From assembly GCF_003364115.1 (NCBI RefSeq), contig NZ_NXLL01000001.1, forward strand, positions 94,287 to 158,286: 64,000 nt of DNA, in the 5' to 3' direction. The notes below the pieces were generated by a model. It saw only the letters and a program-made list of their open reading frames with translations, ran no database searches and was not told the DNA's origin. Positions 25,647 through 34,512 of this stretch are shown piece after piece. The stretch is from Helicobacter sp. MIT 00-7814 (GTDB taxonomy: Bacteria; Campylobacterota; Campylobacteria; Campylobacterales; Helicobacteraceae). The position numbers and the translations under genes were made by a program. Positions within the stretch are counted from its first letter, which is position 1. Each line of letters opens with the position of its first letter.

Positions 25647-27925
25647 ATAGTGAATTCAAATTTTGAAGTATAGTCATTTGGCTTTGGATTAATCGCTTGT
25701 GGGAATACAAGCACGATAGGACCAATGGGGCTAACCCACTCAATCGCCACGCCCCACGACGCGCGCTGCGTCTCTGTGAGGGAATTAATACCTATCATAC
25801 CATAATCTGCAAAAAGCGCGATACGCATTTGCGCCTTTTCAAGCAAACCATAGCTTAGTTCCACAGAGTTTGTCAGCATATAGTTACCACCCACGCGGAT
25901 TCCATTAGGCGCGGCGTCGTGGTAGTAGCGCGGTGTGAGCGAGCTTATTTGATAGCCCCTCACGCTTGTGATACCCCCCATGTAAAATTTACTTGTAATC
26001 GGTGCATAGCCTTGATCAAATATCGCGCCCCCTTGCGTTTTATAGCGCGCGATTAAGTCTAGTCCGATGAGGCTTTTTAAATGTTTGTAAGCAGCAAATT
26101 TTCCATAAATTTTGGTGTATTTCTCACTCCCGCCAAGCCCGGCGTATTCGATATAAACAGAGGCGATGATACCATTTTTAGGGAAGTAGTAGTCATCAGT
26201 ATTGTCAAAGCTAATGCTCGGGCTAATCGCGCTTTTTATCGGACCATCTAAAGGCGTGACGCCGTTTTTGTAAGTTTGGGCGAAGTAAGCTTCATAGGCG
26301 GTTTGGATTGTAGAATCATAGAAGTTTAGAATCTGCGTGGTTGAAAGCGTGTAGCCTAAAGAGATTCTAAAAGTATCACTTAGCAAGCGCCCAAAGGTAA
26401 GGCTCACGCCATTTGTGCGCTCGCGATAGTCCCAGTTGTAGTAAGTAGAGACAAATGCGCTCACAGATTCACTATATTCAGAATCAAAAATGCGCGGGTT
26501 TGAAAGGGTGAAGTTAAAAAGCTGGCGTCGATAAGACCAATCCACATACAACTGCCCGCTATGCCCTGTCCCAAAGAGATTGCGCTCCCTAATAGAGGCA
26601 TTCACCATAAATCTATCATAGCTCCCATAGCCAAAGCCAAACATAAGCTCGCCTGTGCGCGACTCCTCCACACTCACAAGCAAATCCATAGAATCTTCGC
26701 TCACCCTGCGCTCTTGTATCTCAACTTTCCCAAAATAGCCAAGCCTTTTTAGCGCATTTTCTGAGCGTCTTAATTGTGAGAGGCTGTATTCATCGCCCGG
26801 TGCCAAAAGTAGCTCGCGGCGGATGATTCTATCGCCTGTGCGTGTGTTTCCTGTGATGATTACATCATTAATCTTTACTTTCTGCCCCACCTGCACATAA
26901 TAAATCACCTTGACTTCAGAATTTGTAGAATCTTTATCCAAATCCGGATTCGCCCGCGCAAAGGCATAGCCCAAATCCGCAACTTCTTGCTTGATAATAT
27001 CAATATCTGCACGTAAGTTTTCAATATTAAAATACTCGCCCTCTTTGATTTTAAGCTTTTTTACTAAAACTTCTTCATCCATAACCGGAATCTGCAAAAG
27101 CACCTTCACTTCTGAAACCTTATAGCGCTCGCCCTCGTTAATTTTATAATGCAGCTGCGCGGTGTAGTCGCTAAAGTTTGCCTCCAAAAACGCCGGGCTC
27201 ACATTTGCATCTAAGAATCCTTTGCGCATATAGGCATCTTGGATTCTCGCGTTATCATATTCTAAGTCATTTAAGCGCAGTTTCCCATCATTGCGCCCCC
27301 ACAGCCAGCCAGCAAATTGCTTTTGCCTATTTGCCGCTAGCTCCTCGACTTCGCTAATGCTAAGCTTCTCTCTGCCCTCATACTGCGCTTTTGTGATGGT
27401 GATATTTTCGCCCTGATTGACATTGAGCGTGATAGCATACGCACCATCGCCGCCCACACTTTTTAACTCCTCATTCACCACGCTTCCATAATAGCCTTGG
27501 TATTCTAAAATCGTTTTTATCACAAGTTTTGCGCGCTCTAACTTGACTTCATCAAAGCTATCGCCTTTTTTAATGCCTATTTGGCTATAAAGTGTCTCTT
27601 TTTCTTGCTCGCTTCCATAGCCTTTAATTTCGACACTTGCGACTTTTGGGCGTTGCTTGAAATGAAAAGTTAGCACGCCAGATTCAAAGCTTGCATATAC
27701 ATCTTCAAAATAGCCCTGCTTGAAAAACTCCTGCACCGCAGTATCCACAGCTTGGATATTAAGCTCATCACCGGGCTTAATCTTAGAAATCTCGCTTGCA
27801 AGCACATCTGAGATAACTTGCGAGCCTTGATAACGCACCGCACTAATTTGCACCGCACCTAGAATCTGCACGCTACATTGCAAAAGCACAAATATGGGAA
27901 AAAAGATTCTGATAAAAGTTTGCAT
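25631..27925 (-). CDS. bamA: Outer-membrane assembly factor BamA
   Basis: Inserts beta-barrel proteins into the outer membrane. 764 residues from the ATG at 27925: a signal peptide (FIRIFFPIFVLLQCSVQILGA), five POTRA-like domains up to about residue 430, then a 16-strand-type barrel. The conserved TSVRGYQ loop motif is near residue 650, and the chain ends in the aromatic KFEFTMGTRF, a typical insertion signal. AGAGGA lies just upstream of the start; a longer frame back to 27988 precedes the signal peptide and is rejected. A promoter is predicted at 28008-28013. Confidence 0.96.
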   Translation of the reverse strand: MQTFIRIFFPIFVLLQCSVQILGAVQISAVRYQGSQVISDVLASEISKIKPGDELNIQAVDTAVQEFFKQGYFEDVYASFESGVLTFHFKQRPKVASVEIKGYGSEQEKETLYSQIGIKKGDSFDEVKLERAKLVIKTILEYQGYYGSVVNEELKSVGGDGAYAITLNVNQGENITITKAQYEGREKLSISEVEELAANRQKQFAGWLWGRNDGKLRLNDLEYDNARIQDAYMRKGFLDANVSPAFLEANFSDYTAQLHYKINEGERYKVSEVKVLLQIPVMDEEVLVKKLKIKEGEYFNIENLRADIDIIKQEVADLGYAFARANPDLDKDSTNSEVKVIYYVQVGQKVKINDVIITGNTRTGDRIIRRELLLAPGDEYSLSQLRRSENALKRLGYFGKVEIQERRVSEDSMDLLVSVEESRTGELMFGFGYGSYDRFMVNASIRERNLFGTGHSGQLYVDWSYRRQLFNFTLSNPRIFDSEYSESVSAFVSTYYNWDYRERTNGVSLTFGRLLSDTFRISLGYTLSTTQILNFYDSTIQTAYEAYFAQTYKNGVTPLDGPIKSAISPSISFDNTDDYYFPKNGIIASVYIEYAGLGGSEKYTKIYGKFAAYKHLKSLIGLDLIARYKTQGGAIFDQGYAPITSKFYMGGITSVRGYQISSLTPRYYHDAAPNGIRVGGNYMLTNSVELSYGLLEKAQMRIALFADYGMIGINSLTETQRASWGVAIEWVSPIGPIVLVFPQAINPKPNDYTSKFEFTMGTRF

Positions 27926-28007
27926 ATTCCTCTTAAAATGATGTATTTTTTGGGACTTAAACGCCCTTGCAAGCGCAAGAAAATGCACTTGAATCTAAAG
28001 AGGCGCA

Positions 28008-28013
28008 ATTATA
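28008..28013 (-). promoter_or_regulatory. Predicted -10 (TATAAT) of bamA
   Basis: Perfect TATAAT on the minus strand followed by TGCGCC, about 83 bases upstream of the bamA start and divergent from the gdhA promoter at 28069. Confidence 0.5.
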
Positions 28014-28068
28014 CTTTAAATTTCTAAAGATAATTTAAAAATTGATGAAATTAAAAGTATTCTAAAGC

Positions 28069-28074
28069 TATAAT
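28069..28074 (+). promoter_or_regulatory. Predicted -10 (TATAAT) of gdhA
   Basis: Perfect TATAAT followed at once by GCGCC. A short tandem GCAACTTC(GT)GCAACTTC lies just downstream in the leader. Confidence 0.55.
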
Positions 28075-28110
28075 GCGCCTGCAACTTCGTGCAACTTCAA
28101 TTTTATTTAA

Positions 28111-29488
<1,378 letters not shown>

Positions 29489-29494
29489 CTAGCG

Positions 29495-29509
29495 GGGGAT
29501 TTTATCCCC
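29495..29509. terminator. Second hairpin between gdhA and bioC
   Basis: GGGGAT and ATCCCC pair around a 3-base loop. It may act as the terminator for gdhA, though there is only a weak T run afterwards. Confidence 0.5.
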
Positions 29510-29570
29510 TTCCCACCATTTCATTTTAAAATTTCAGAATCTGCTATTTTTAAACTTAACCTTACAAATC

Positions 29571-30311
29571 TTATTTTTTCTTTCCAAGTACAAAAACGCA
29601 TTCATACTCAAGGTTGTTGTCGTAGCGCGTGCTGTATTCTTGCAAAAGGGCTTTTTTAAGGAAAAATCCTTTTTTTAAACCATTGACACCGCTCAAAGCA
29701 AGGTGTTTGAAAACTTTTAACGCGCTGTTAAAATGCAAAGTTTTTGTCTGCGCGCTTAGGTGCAAAATCTCAAATTTGCTCTCCATCAACGCGCGGTATT
29801 CCTCCAAATCCAAATATTCTAACCCCACATTGCAAAGCTCTTTTACCTGCCACAGGTTGCGCTTGCCAAAAGTGCTAAACGCAAGCAATCCCTGCGGGCG
29901 CAGAAATGTTGCAAGTTGTGCTAAAACTTTTCTTTGCTCTAGCCACTGCAAACAGGCGTTTGAAGTAATGCAAGAAAATTGCTGGGTGAGAAAATTTGCG
30001 CAATCATTCATATCAAAACGCGCAAACTCCACGCCAAAATCGCTAAATGGCGGATTCTCAAAAACTTTTTTATAGTCATTAATGTCGTTACAAAGCATTT
30101 TTTTGGGTGCGAAATTTTCTAACAAAAGGCGCGTATATTGCCCCTGCGCGCAACCAAATTCAAAAACATTGCTAAAAATATCAGCTAAATTTTCACTTTG
30201 CAAAGGCGCAAACTCGCGCAAAAGTGCAATCAAATACCGCGCCATAAATTGCTGCACCAAAGCTTCAGAATCATAGCTCCTTGCGCGCTTTACAAACTGC
30301 GTGGCAAACAT
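29571..30311 (-). CDS. bioC: Malonyl-ACP O-methyltransferase BioC
   Basis: SAM-dependent methyltransferase that disguises malonyl-ACP as a methyl ester at the start of biotin synthesis. 246 residues. The start MFATQFVKRARSYDSEA is typical of BioC; the SAM motif FEFGCAQGQYTRLLL follows near residue 55, then the acceptor-side SNACLQWLEQ. The ATG at 30311 has GGAGGA directly upstream. It overlaps bioG by 22 bases and is the last gene of bioF-bioG-bioC. Confidence 0.87.
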   Translation of the reverse strand: MFATQFVKRARSYDSEALVQQFMARYLIALLREFAPLQSENLADIFSNVFEFGCAQGQYTRLLLENFAPKKMLCNDINDYKKVFENPPFSDFGVEFARFDMNDCANFLTQQFSCITSNACLQWLEQRKVLAQLATFLRPQGLLAFSTFGKRNLWQVKELCNVGLEYLDLEEYRALMESKFEILHLSAQTKTLHFNSALKVFKHLALSGVNGLKKGFFLKKALLQEYSTRYDNNLEYECVFVLGKKK

Positions 30312-30997
30312 TGCTCCTCCCAAAGTTTTTCATCAATAAATACAAAATGTGGCGCGTTGGTATGTAAAATCACAAAATCCTTATGCGTTTGTTTATAAGA
30401 TTCCCACGCGAGATTCTGCGCTTTTGGTGGGAAGATTTTGTCATCATCACTTATAATTGCCTTGTTCCAAACAAATGCGCTTCGGCGCGGATTTTCGCCC
30501 CTTTGTGCGCAAAATTCTTGCAAATTTTTAAGCTCATTTTTTAGAGAATCTATAGGCGCAAGCAAAGATTTTTCACGCATATTTTCATCTCTCAAATCCC
30601 CTCCAAATGCCGAGTTTAAAAACGCCTCACGCTGTAATTTCTGCTGTGTGAGCGAAAAAATTTTAGGCGAGATTCCAAAATTCTTATGCACGCCAAAAAT
30701 CGTCCCATTAATGCCAAGCGCGCTTTTAACTTGCAAACTTGAAAAAAGCTCTTGCGCCACGCACACGCCCATAGACCACGCGATGAGATGGATTTGCGGG
30801 AAAGATTCTAAAATTTTTTGCAAATTTTTGGCATTAGAAAAATCGCTGTAATCATACAGCATCGCACTAAGCGCATTTTGCGGGAGTTTTAAACTTTCAA
30901 ACGCGCAAGGCAAAAAGCCAAAGCCACTTACAAAAAGTAAAAGTGGCGCGTTAGCGGGCGTGAGGTTTTCACGCGTTTTTAGGTTGATTAGCTTCAT
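30290..30997 (-). CDS. bioG: Pimeloyl-ACP methyl ester esterase BioG (DUF452)
   Basis: An alpha/beta-hydrolase that removes the methyl group from pimeloyl-ACP methyl ester, replacing BioH in several bacteria. 235 residues. The opening LLLFVSGFGFLPCAFE and the nucleophile elbow AWSMGV near residue 78 fit DUF452, and a conserved His lies near the end in NAPHFVFIDEKLW. It lies between bioF (nine bases upstream) and bioC (overlapping), which strongly supports the role. Confidence 0.87.
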   Translation of the reverse strand: MKLINLKTRENLTPANAPLLLFVSGFGFLPCAFESLKLPQNALSAMLYDYSDFSNAKNLQKILESFPQIHLIAWSMGVCVAQELFSSLQVKSALGINGTIFGVHKNFGISPKIFSLTQQKLQREAFLNSAFGGDLRDENMREKSLLAPIDSLKNELKNLQEFCAQRGENPRRSAFVWNKAIISDDDKIFPPKAQNLAWESYKQTHKDFVILHTNAPHFVFIDEKLWEEQCLPRSL

Positions 30998-31006
30998 TTT
31001 GCCCCT

Positions 31007-32218
31007 TTAGTGCTTGTGCGCGAAAAACTCTTCTAGCGCGCAAAGTGCTTGCTCTAAATGCTCTTGTTGCATGAGCGCAGTGAGTGAAAAGCGCAGGCGC
31101 GCAGTGTTTTTAGGAATCGTAGGATAGCGGATCGCAGGGGCGAAAATCCCATGTTTGCCTAAAATCTCATACGCTTTTAGCGCGCGCTCATTACTTCCAA
31201 GTACAAGAGAGAGAATCTGCGAGTTTCCAAGCACAAGGTTTTGAGGCGTAAAATCTGCATTTTCCTGCGCGTCTGCGTGTTTCTCCACAAGCAAGGAAAG
31301 ATTTTTTTTGAAAAATGTGCTTAATTCCTGCAAATGCACCCTTTGTGCGTTAAAATCCGCAAGGTGCGAAAAAACAAAATAGCTAAAGGCAATATTTATC
31401 GGTGGCAAGGCAGTCGAGTAGATGAGTGAACGCGTGAAATTAATAAAAAATTCCCTCGCGTTTATCTCACATAGCACGCACGCGCCCACAGAGCCGATAG
31501 CTTTGCCAAAAGCAAGCATGATAAAATCAACTTCATTTTCCACGCCCAAGCTTTTTGCTAACCCTAAACCCAAATCCCCGTACACGCCTATGCTATGGGC
31601 TTCGTCAAGGTAAATTTTGAGATTGCTAAATTCTTTTTTTAAAGCAATGAGTTCTTTAAGTGGCGCAAAGTCCCCGTCCATCGAAAATAGCGCTTCAGTT
31701 ACGATAATGCATTCTTTATATTTGCCAGCATTTTTTTGCAAAAGTTCACGCAAATGCGCCAAGTCATTATGCCTAAAACGCGCAAAACGCGCACGAGAAA
31801 GCTTAATCCCATCAAAAATGCTCGCATGCACGAAGCTATCAAGCAAGAAAAACACGCCTTCAATGCGGGAGAGCGATTCTATAAGTCCGATATTTGCGTG
31901 ATAGCCGCTATTAAAAAGCAAGCAAGTTTTATTAAACATCGTCTCCAAAAGGCTTTCAAGCTTATGCGAAATCTCAAATCCCCCGCTTAAAAGTCGCGAA
32001 GAAGAGCTTGAAAAAAACGCATTTTCCTTCATAAGTGCAGAATCTAAAAACGCCGCACTCTGCGTACTTAACCCCAAATAATCATTTGAAGCAAAGTTAA
32101 GAAGCTTTTTTGCCTTTGGATTTTCTACAATATACACACCACAATGCTTGAAATCGCGCAAAGTGCGTAAATTGTGAGAATCTTTTAGCGCATTAAGGGC
32201 TTGGGTAAAAAAATCCAC
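31007..32218 (-). CDS. bioF: 8-amino-7-oxononanoate synthase
   Basis: PLP enzyme joining pimeloyl-ACP and alanine. About 403 residues. Motifs: FASNDYLGLS near residue 42, LLFNSGYHANIGL, IYLDEAHSIGVYGDLGLG, and the PLP lysine in FGKAIGSVGACV. Two starts are possible. The GTG at 32218 has AAGGA eight bases upstream and is preferred; an ATG at 32236 (18 bases earlier) has no visible ribosome site. First gene of bioF-bioG-bioC. Confidence 0.9.
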   Translation of the reverse strand: MDFFTQALNALKDSHNLRTLRDFKHCGVYIVENPKAKKLLNFASNDYLGLSTQSAAFLDSALMKENAFFSSSSSRLLSGGFEISHKLESLLETMFNKTCLLFNSGYHANIGLIESLSRIEGVFFLLDSFVHASIFDGIKLSRARFARFRHNDLAHLRELLQKNAGKYKECIIVTEALFSMDGDFAPLKELIALKKEFSNLKIYLDEAHSIGVYGDLGLGLAKSLGVENEVDFIMLAFGKAIGSVGACVLCEINAREFFINFTRSLIYSTALPPINIAFSYFVFSHLADFNAQRVHLQELSTFFKKNLSLLVEKHADAQENADFTPQNLVLGNSQILSLVLGSNERALKAYEILGKHGIFAPAIRYPTIPKNTARLRFSLTALMQQEHLEQALCALEEFFAHKH

Positions 32219-32259
32219 TTTCAAATTCCTTGTCATAATTTTGCAAAATTAAGTCTGAA

Positions 32260-32265
32260 ATTATA
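32260..32265 (-). promoter_or_regulatory. Predicted -10 (TATAAT) of the bioFGC operon
   Basis: Perfect TATAAT on the minus strand, about 42 bases before the preferred bioF start. Unlike other boxes it is followed by TTCAG, not GCGC. Confidence 0.45.
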
Positions 32266-32296
32266 GCACTTATGCAGGAAGTCGCGCACAAGCTAT

Positions 32297-32304
32297 GCTA
32301 AAAT
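32297..32304 (+). promoter_or_regulatory. Predicted extended -10 (TGC-TAAAAT) of hisH
   Basis: An extended TGC-TAAAAT is followed at once by GCGCGCG, about 27 bases before the hisH start. Confidence 0.4.
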
Positions 32305-32331
32305 GCGCGCGAGAAAAGCATTGGGGGAATT

Positions 32332-32991
32332 ATGTATATTGGGATTTTAAATTATAACATTGGCAATCTTGCAAGCGTGCAAAATGCGCTTAACAATGTC
32401 GCGCAAGAGTTTTCAAACATCACAATCAGTGTGGAATCTGATCCTTGCAAAATTGTGAAGTTTGATAAGATTATTTTGCCCGGCGTTGGGGCATTTGGCG
32501 ATGCGATCGCGCATTTAAGGCAAAATGGCTTAGATGAGGCGATTTGCTCTTTTGCAAAAAGCGGAAAGTATTTGCTTGGAATCTGCCTTGGCATGCAACT
32601 TCTTTTACAAAAAAGCTATGAATTTGGCGAACATTCCGGGCTTGGGCTGATAGAAGGCGAGGTGGTAGAGTTTGACAAAGCGCGCTTATTAGCCAAAAGC
32701 ACGGAATCTAATGTGCTCAAAATCCCCCAAATTGGCTGGAATAAATGTATTTTGAGTGAATCTGGCGCAAAAAATGGGCTTTTCAACGACTGTGAAAAAG
32801 AATTTTTCCTCTACTTCGTGCATAGTTTTCACGCAAGCAAAGTCACAGATTCTCACACTTTAGCGCGTTGCGAGTATGGCTACAGCTTCCCAGCAATCAT
32901 TGGCAAGGACAATATCCTAGGCATACAACCCCACCCAGAAAAAAGCCACAAAATGGGCTTAAAGCTTCTAAAAAACTTCATCGCACTTTAA
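32332..32991 (+). CDS. hisH: HisH-type glutamine amidotransferase
   Basis: Class I glutaminase that supplies ammonia to a HisF-type cyclase. 219 residues with the catalytic Cys in [12 protein letters not shown] near residue 86 and the His/Glu pair in IQPHPEKSH near residue 200. The N-terminus GILNYNIGNLASVQNAL is diagnostic of HisH. No hisF or other his gene lies beside it, so it could serve histidine synthesis from elsewhere or a surface-sugar amidation pathway, where HisH/HisF pairs also occur. Confidence 0.88.
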   Translation: MYIGILNYNIGNLASVQNALNNVAQEFSNITISVESDPCKIVKFDKIILPGVGAFGDAIAHLRQNGLDEAICSFAKSGKYLLGICLGMQLLLQKSYEFGEHSGLGLIEGEVVEFDKARLLAKSTESNVLKIPQIGWNKCILSESGAKNGLFNDCEKEFFLYFVHSFHASKVTDSHTLARCEYGYSFPAIIGKDNILGIQPHPEKSHKMGLKLLKNFIAL

Positions 32992-33072
32992 AAATGAGGA
33001 TTTTTTGCTAGCTTTTAGCAATATTTTTTAGATTCTCACAAAATTTTTCTGCAAATTTGTCAAAAAACCTTG

Positions 33073-33087
33073 TTTTTTTTTTTTTTT
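33073..33087 (+). repeat. T15 homopolymer in a promoter
   Basis: Fifteen uninterrupted T residues lie just upstream of the predicted -10 of the first TM2 gene. This is the longest single-base run I noticed in the window. Tracts of this length slip during replication in Helicobacter. Confidence 0.85.
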
Positions 33088-33094
33088 ACTTCTG

Positions 33095-33103
33095 TAATAT
33101 TAT
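33095..33103 (+). promoter_or_regulatory. Predicted -10 of the TM2 gene, downstream of T15
   Basis: TAATATTAT contains overlapping -10 candidates (TAATAT and TATTAT). The T15 tract ends 7-10 bases upstream, so it fills the spacer and -35 region. Confidence 0.5.
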
Positions 33104-33135
33104 ACCTCTTTAAATTTTATTTCAAAGGAAAAACA

Positions 33136-33489
33136 ATGGCTTTAAGTATGCAAACACAAATGCTTTTCGCGCAGTGGGGCTCAAAAATCCCTGATACCAA
33201 CAGGCTAGCTATCCAGCAGGCGCTTGAAAAAGTCCCAGATGATAAAATCGCTAGCCTTAGCTTTATCCCGCTCAAAGATCCCATTATAGGGCTTATTTTG
33301 GGATTATTTTTCGGGGTGTTTGGCGTGGATAGATTCTATAAAGGTGATATTGCACTTGGTGTTGCAAAGCTTCTTTTTGGCTGGGTTACGCTTTTTATAT
33401 GGAATCTGCTTGACTTATATTTCGTGTGGAGCGGGATTAAAAAGGATAATTTCTACAAGATTATGCAGGCAATCACCTTTGCAAAATAA
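33136..33489 (+). CDS. TM2-domain membrane protein
   Basis: 117 residues from the ATG at 33136, which has AAAGGA upstream. An N-terminal soluble part of about 50 residues is followed by two membrane helices. The TM2 signature FFGVFGVDRFYKGDIALGVAKLL spans the first helix and its loop, and the second helix ends WNLLDLYFVW. TM2 proteins are widespread and poorly understood. It is followed 21 bases later by a paralogue. Expression may vary with the upstream T15 tract. Confidence 0.82.
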   Translation: MALSMQTQMLFAQWGSKIPDTNRLAIQQALEKVPDDKIASLSFIPLKDPIIGLILGLFFGVFGVDRFYKGDIALGVAKLLFGWVTLFIWNLLDLYFVWSGIKKDNFYKIMQAITFAK

Positions 33490-33510
33490 ATCTACTTCAA
33501 GGAGAAATTC

Positions 33511-34017
33511 ATGGATTTAAATTCAATTCTTATGATAGTGCAGGATAAGATTCCAAAAAATAGAGATAGCATCAATGCCTTGAAAGAACAGCTTGACAAA
33601 CTCAATGAAAGCCAAAAAGAAAATGTTGCATTCAAAATCAGTTTTCTTGGACTTAAGAATCCTGTGCCTGTGTTTTGGGTAGGGAGCTTTTTATTTGGCG
33701 TGTTTGGCGTGGGACGCTTTATGATTGGTGATGCGGGATTAGGTATTCTAAGATTAATTGCGTTTATAGGGTGTCCTATATTGAGTTTTATCGGATTTTT
33801 TGCGTATATTTTATCGACTCCAGATGGTGTTTTAGGTTCAGACACCTACTCAAAACTTTTTACTGCTTTTGGAATTTTTTTGCTCATAGTAAGTGCTTTA
33901 CTAGCTTTAACTACGGCGCTTTGGTGGTTTATTGACTTATTTTTGGTGGGTAAAAAAGTGCGAAAAAAGAATTATGATGCATTGATGGAGCTTATTTCTG
34001 CAGAGCAAAAGAAGTAG
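33511..34017 (+). CDS. TM2-domain membrane protein, second paralogue
   Basis: 168 residues. The layout repeats that of the preceding gene: an N-terminal charged part, then GVFGVGRFMIGDAGLGILRL, the TM2 signature with Gly in place of Asp before Arg. Two further helices follow (FIGCPILSFIGFFAYIL and FGIFLLIVSALLALTTALWWFIDLFLV), so the membrane part is longer. CAAGGAG precedes the ATG. The two genes are probably co-transcribed and arose by duplication. Function unknown. Confidence 0.8.
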   Translation: MDLNSILMIVQDKIPKNRDSINALKEQLDKLNESQKENVAFKISFLGLKNPVPVFWVGSFLFGVFGVGRFMIGDAGLGILRLIAFIGCPILSFIGFFAYILSTPDGVLGSDTYSKLFTAFGIFLLIVSALLALTTALWWFIDLFLVGKKVRKKNYDALMELISAEQKK

Positions 34018-34045
34018 GCGCCTTGCTTTTTGCGCGTTTTTTGTG

Positions 34046-34051
34046 TAGAAT
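34046..34051 (+). promoter_or_regulatory. Predicted -10 (TAGAAT) of rpsO
   Basis: GTG-TAGAAT is followed at once by CGCG. It lies about 87 bases before the rpsO start, leaving room for the leader hairpin. Confidence 0.45.
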
Positions 34052-34063
34052 CGCGTCCTTTTT

Positions 34064-34104
34064 GTGTCATCAAAGCCAAAGCCCAGCCCAAAGCTAGATG
34101 ACAC
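34064..34104 (+). promoter_or_regulatory. rpsO leader stem-loop
   Basis: GTGTCATC (34064-34071) and GATGACAC (34097-34104) pair perfectly, with inner AGC/GCT complementarity. It sits between the predicted promoter and the rpsO ribosome site. In other bacteria S15 represses its own message through leader structure, so this may be an autoregulatory element. Confidence 0.5.
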
Positions 34105-34137
34105 TTAAAAATCTTATACCATCACAAGGAGGTCGTT

Positions 34138-34410
34138 ATGGCTTTAGATATGGCGAAAAAGAAAGAGATTATTGCAAATTTTGCAAGAGATTCTAAGGAT
34201 ACTGGTTCTTCAGAAGTGCAAGTGGCGCTTTTGACGCAACGAATCGCTGACTTGACAGAGCATTTGAAAGCAAATCCAAAGGATCACTCAAGTCGCCTAG
34301 GACTGCTTAAGCTCGTAGGACAGAGAAAATCGCTTCTTGCGTATCTCAAACGCACGCAGTATGAGCGCTATGCAAAGCTTATCAGCACGCTAAAACTCAA
34401 AGATAGATAA
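34138..34410 (+). CDS. rpsO: Ribosomal protein S15
   Basis: Primary 16S rRNA-binding protein of the small subunit. 90 residues, normal length. Conserved elements include [16 protein letters not shown] near residue 20, [31 protein letters not shown] in the middle, and the basic C-terminus. A strong AAGGAGG precedes the ATG. It is a single-gene unit with its own leader, followed by a hairpin. Confidence 0.97.
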   Translation: MALDMAKKKEIIANFARDSKDTGSSEVQVALLTQRIADLTEHLKANPKDHSSRLGLLKLVGQRKSLLAYLKRTQYERYAKLISTLKLKDR

Positions 34411-34419
34411 TCTCATCAG

Positions 34420-34437
34420 GCTAGCCTTTTGGCTAGC
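34420..34437 (+). terminator. Hairpin after rpsO
   Basis: GCTAGCC and GGCTAGC form a perfect 7-bp stem with a TTTT loop ten bases after the rpsO stop. There is no T run, so it may stabilise or process the message instead of ending it. Confidence 0.55.
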
Positions 34438-34512
34438 ACGCTACGCAAAACCTCTTAAATACTTCTTGCAAATTTCCTAGATTCTAAACTTTCAAACACA
34501 CAACTTGTTGCT

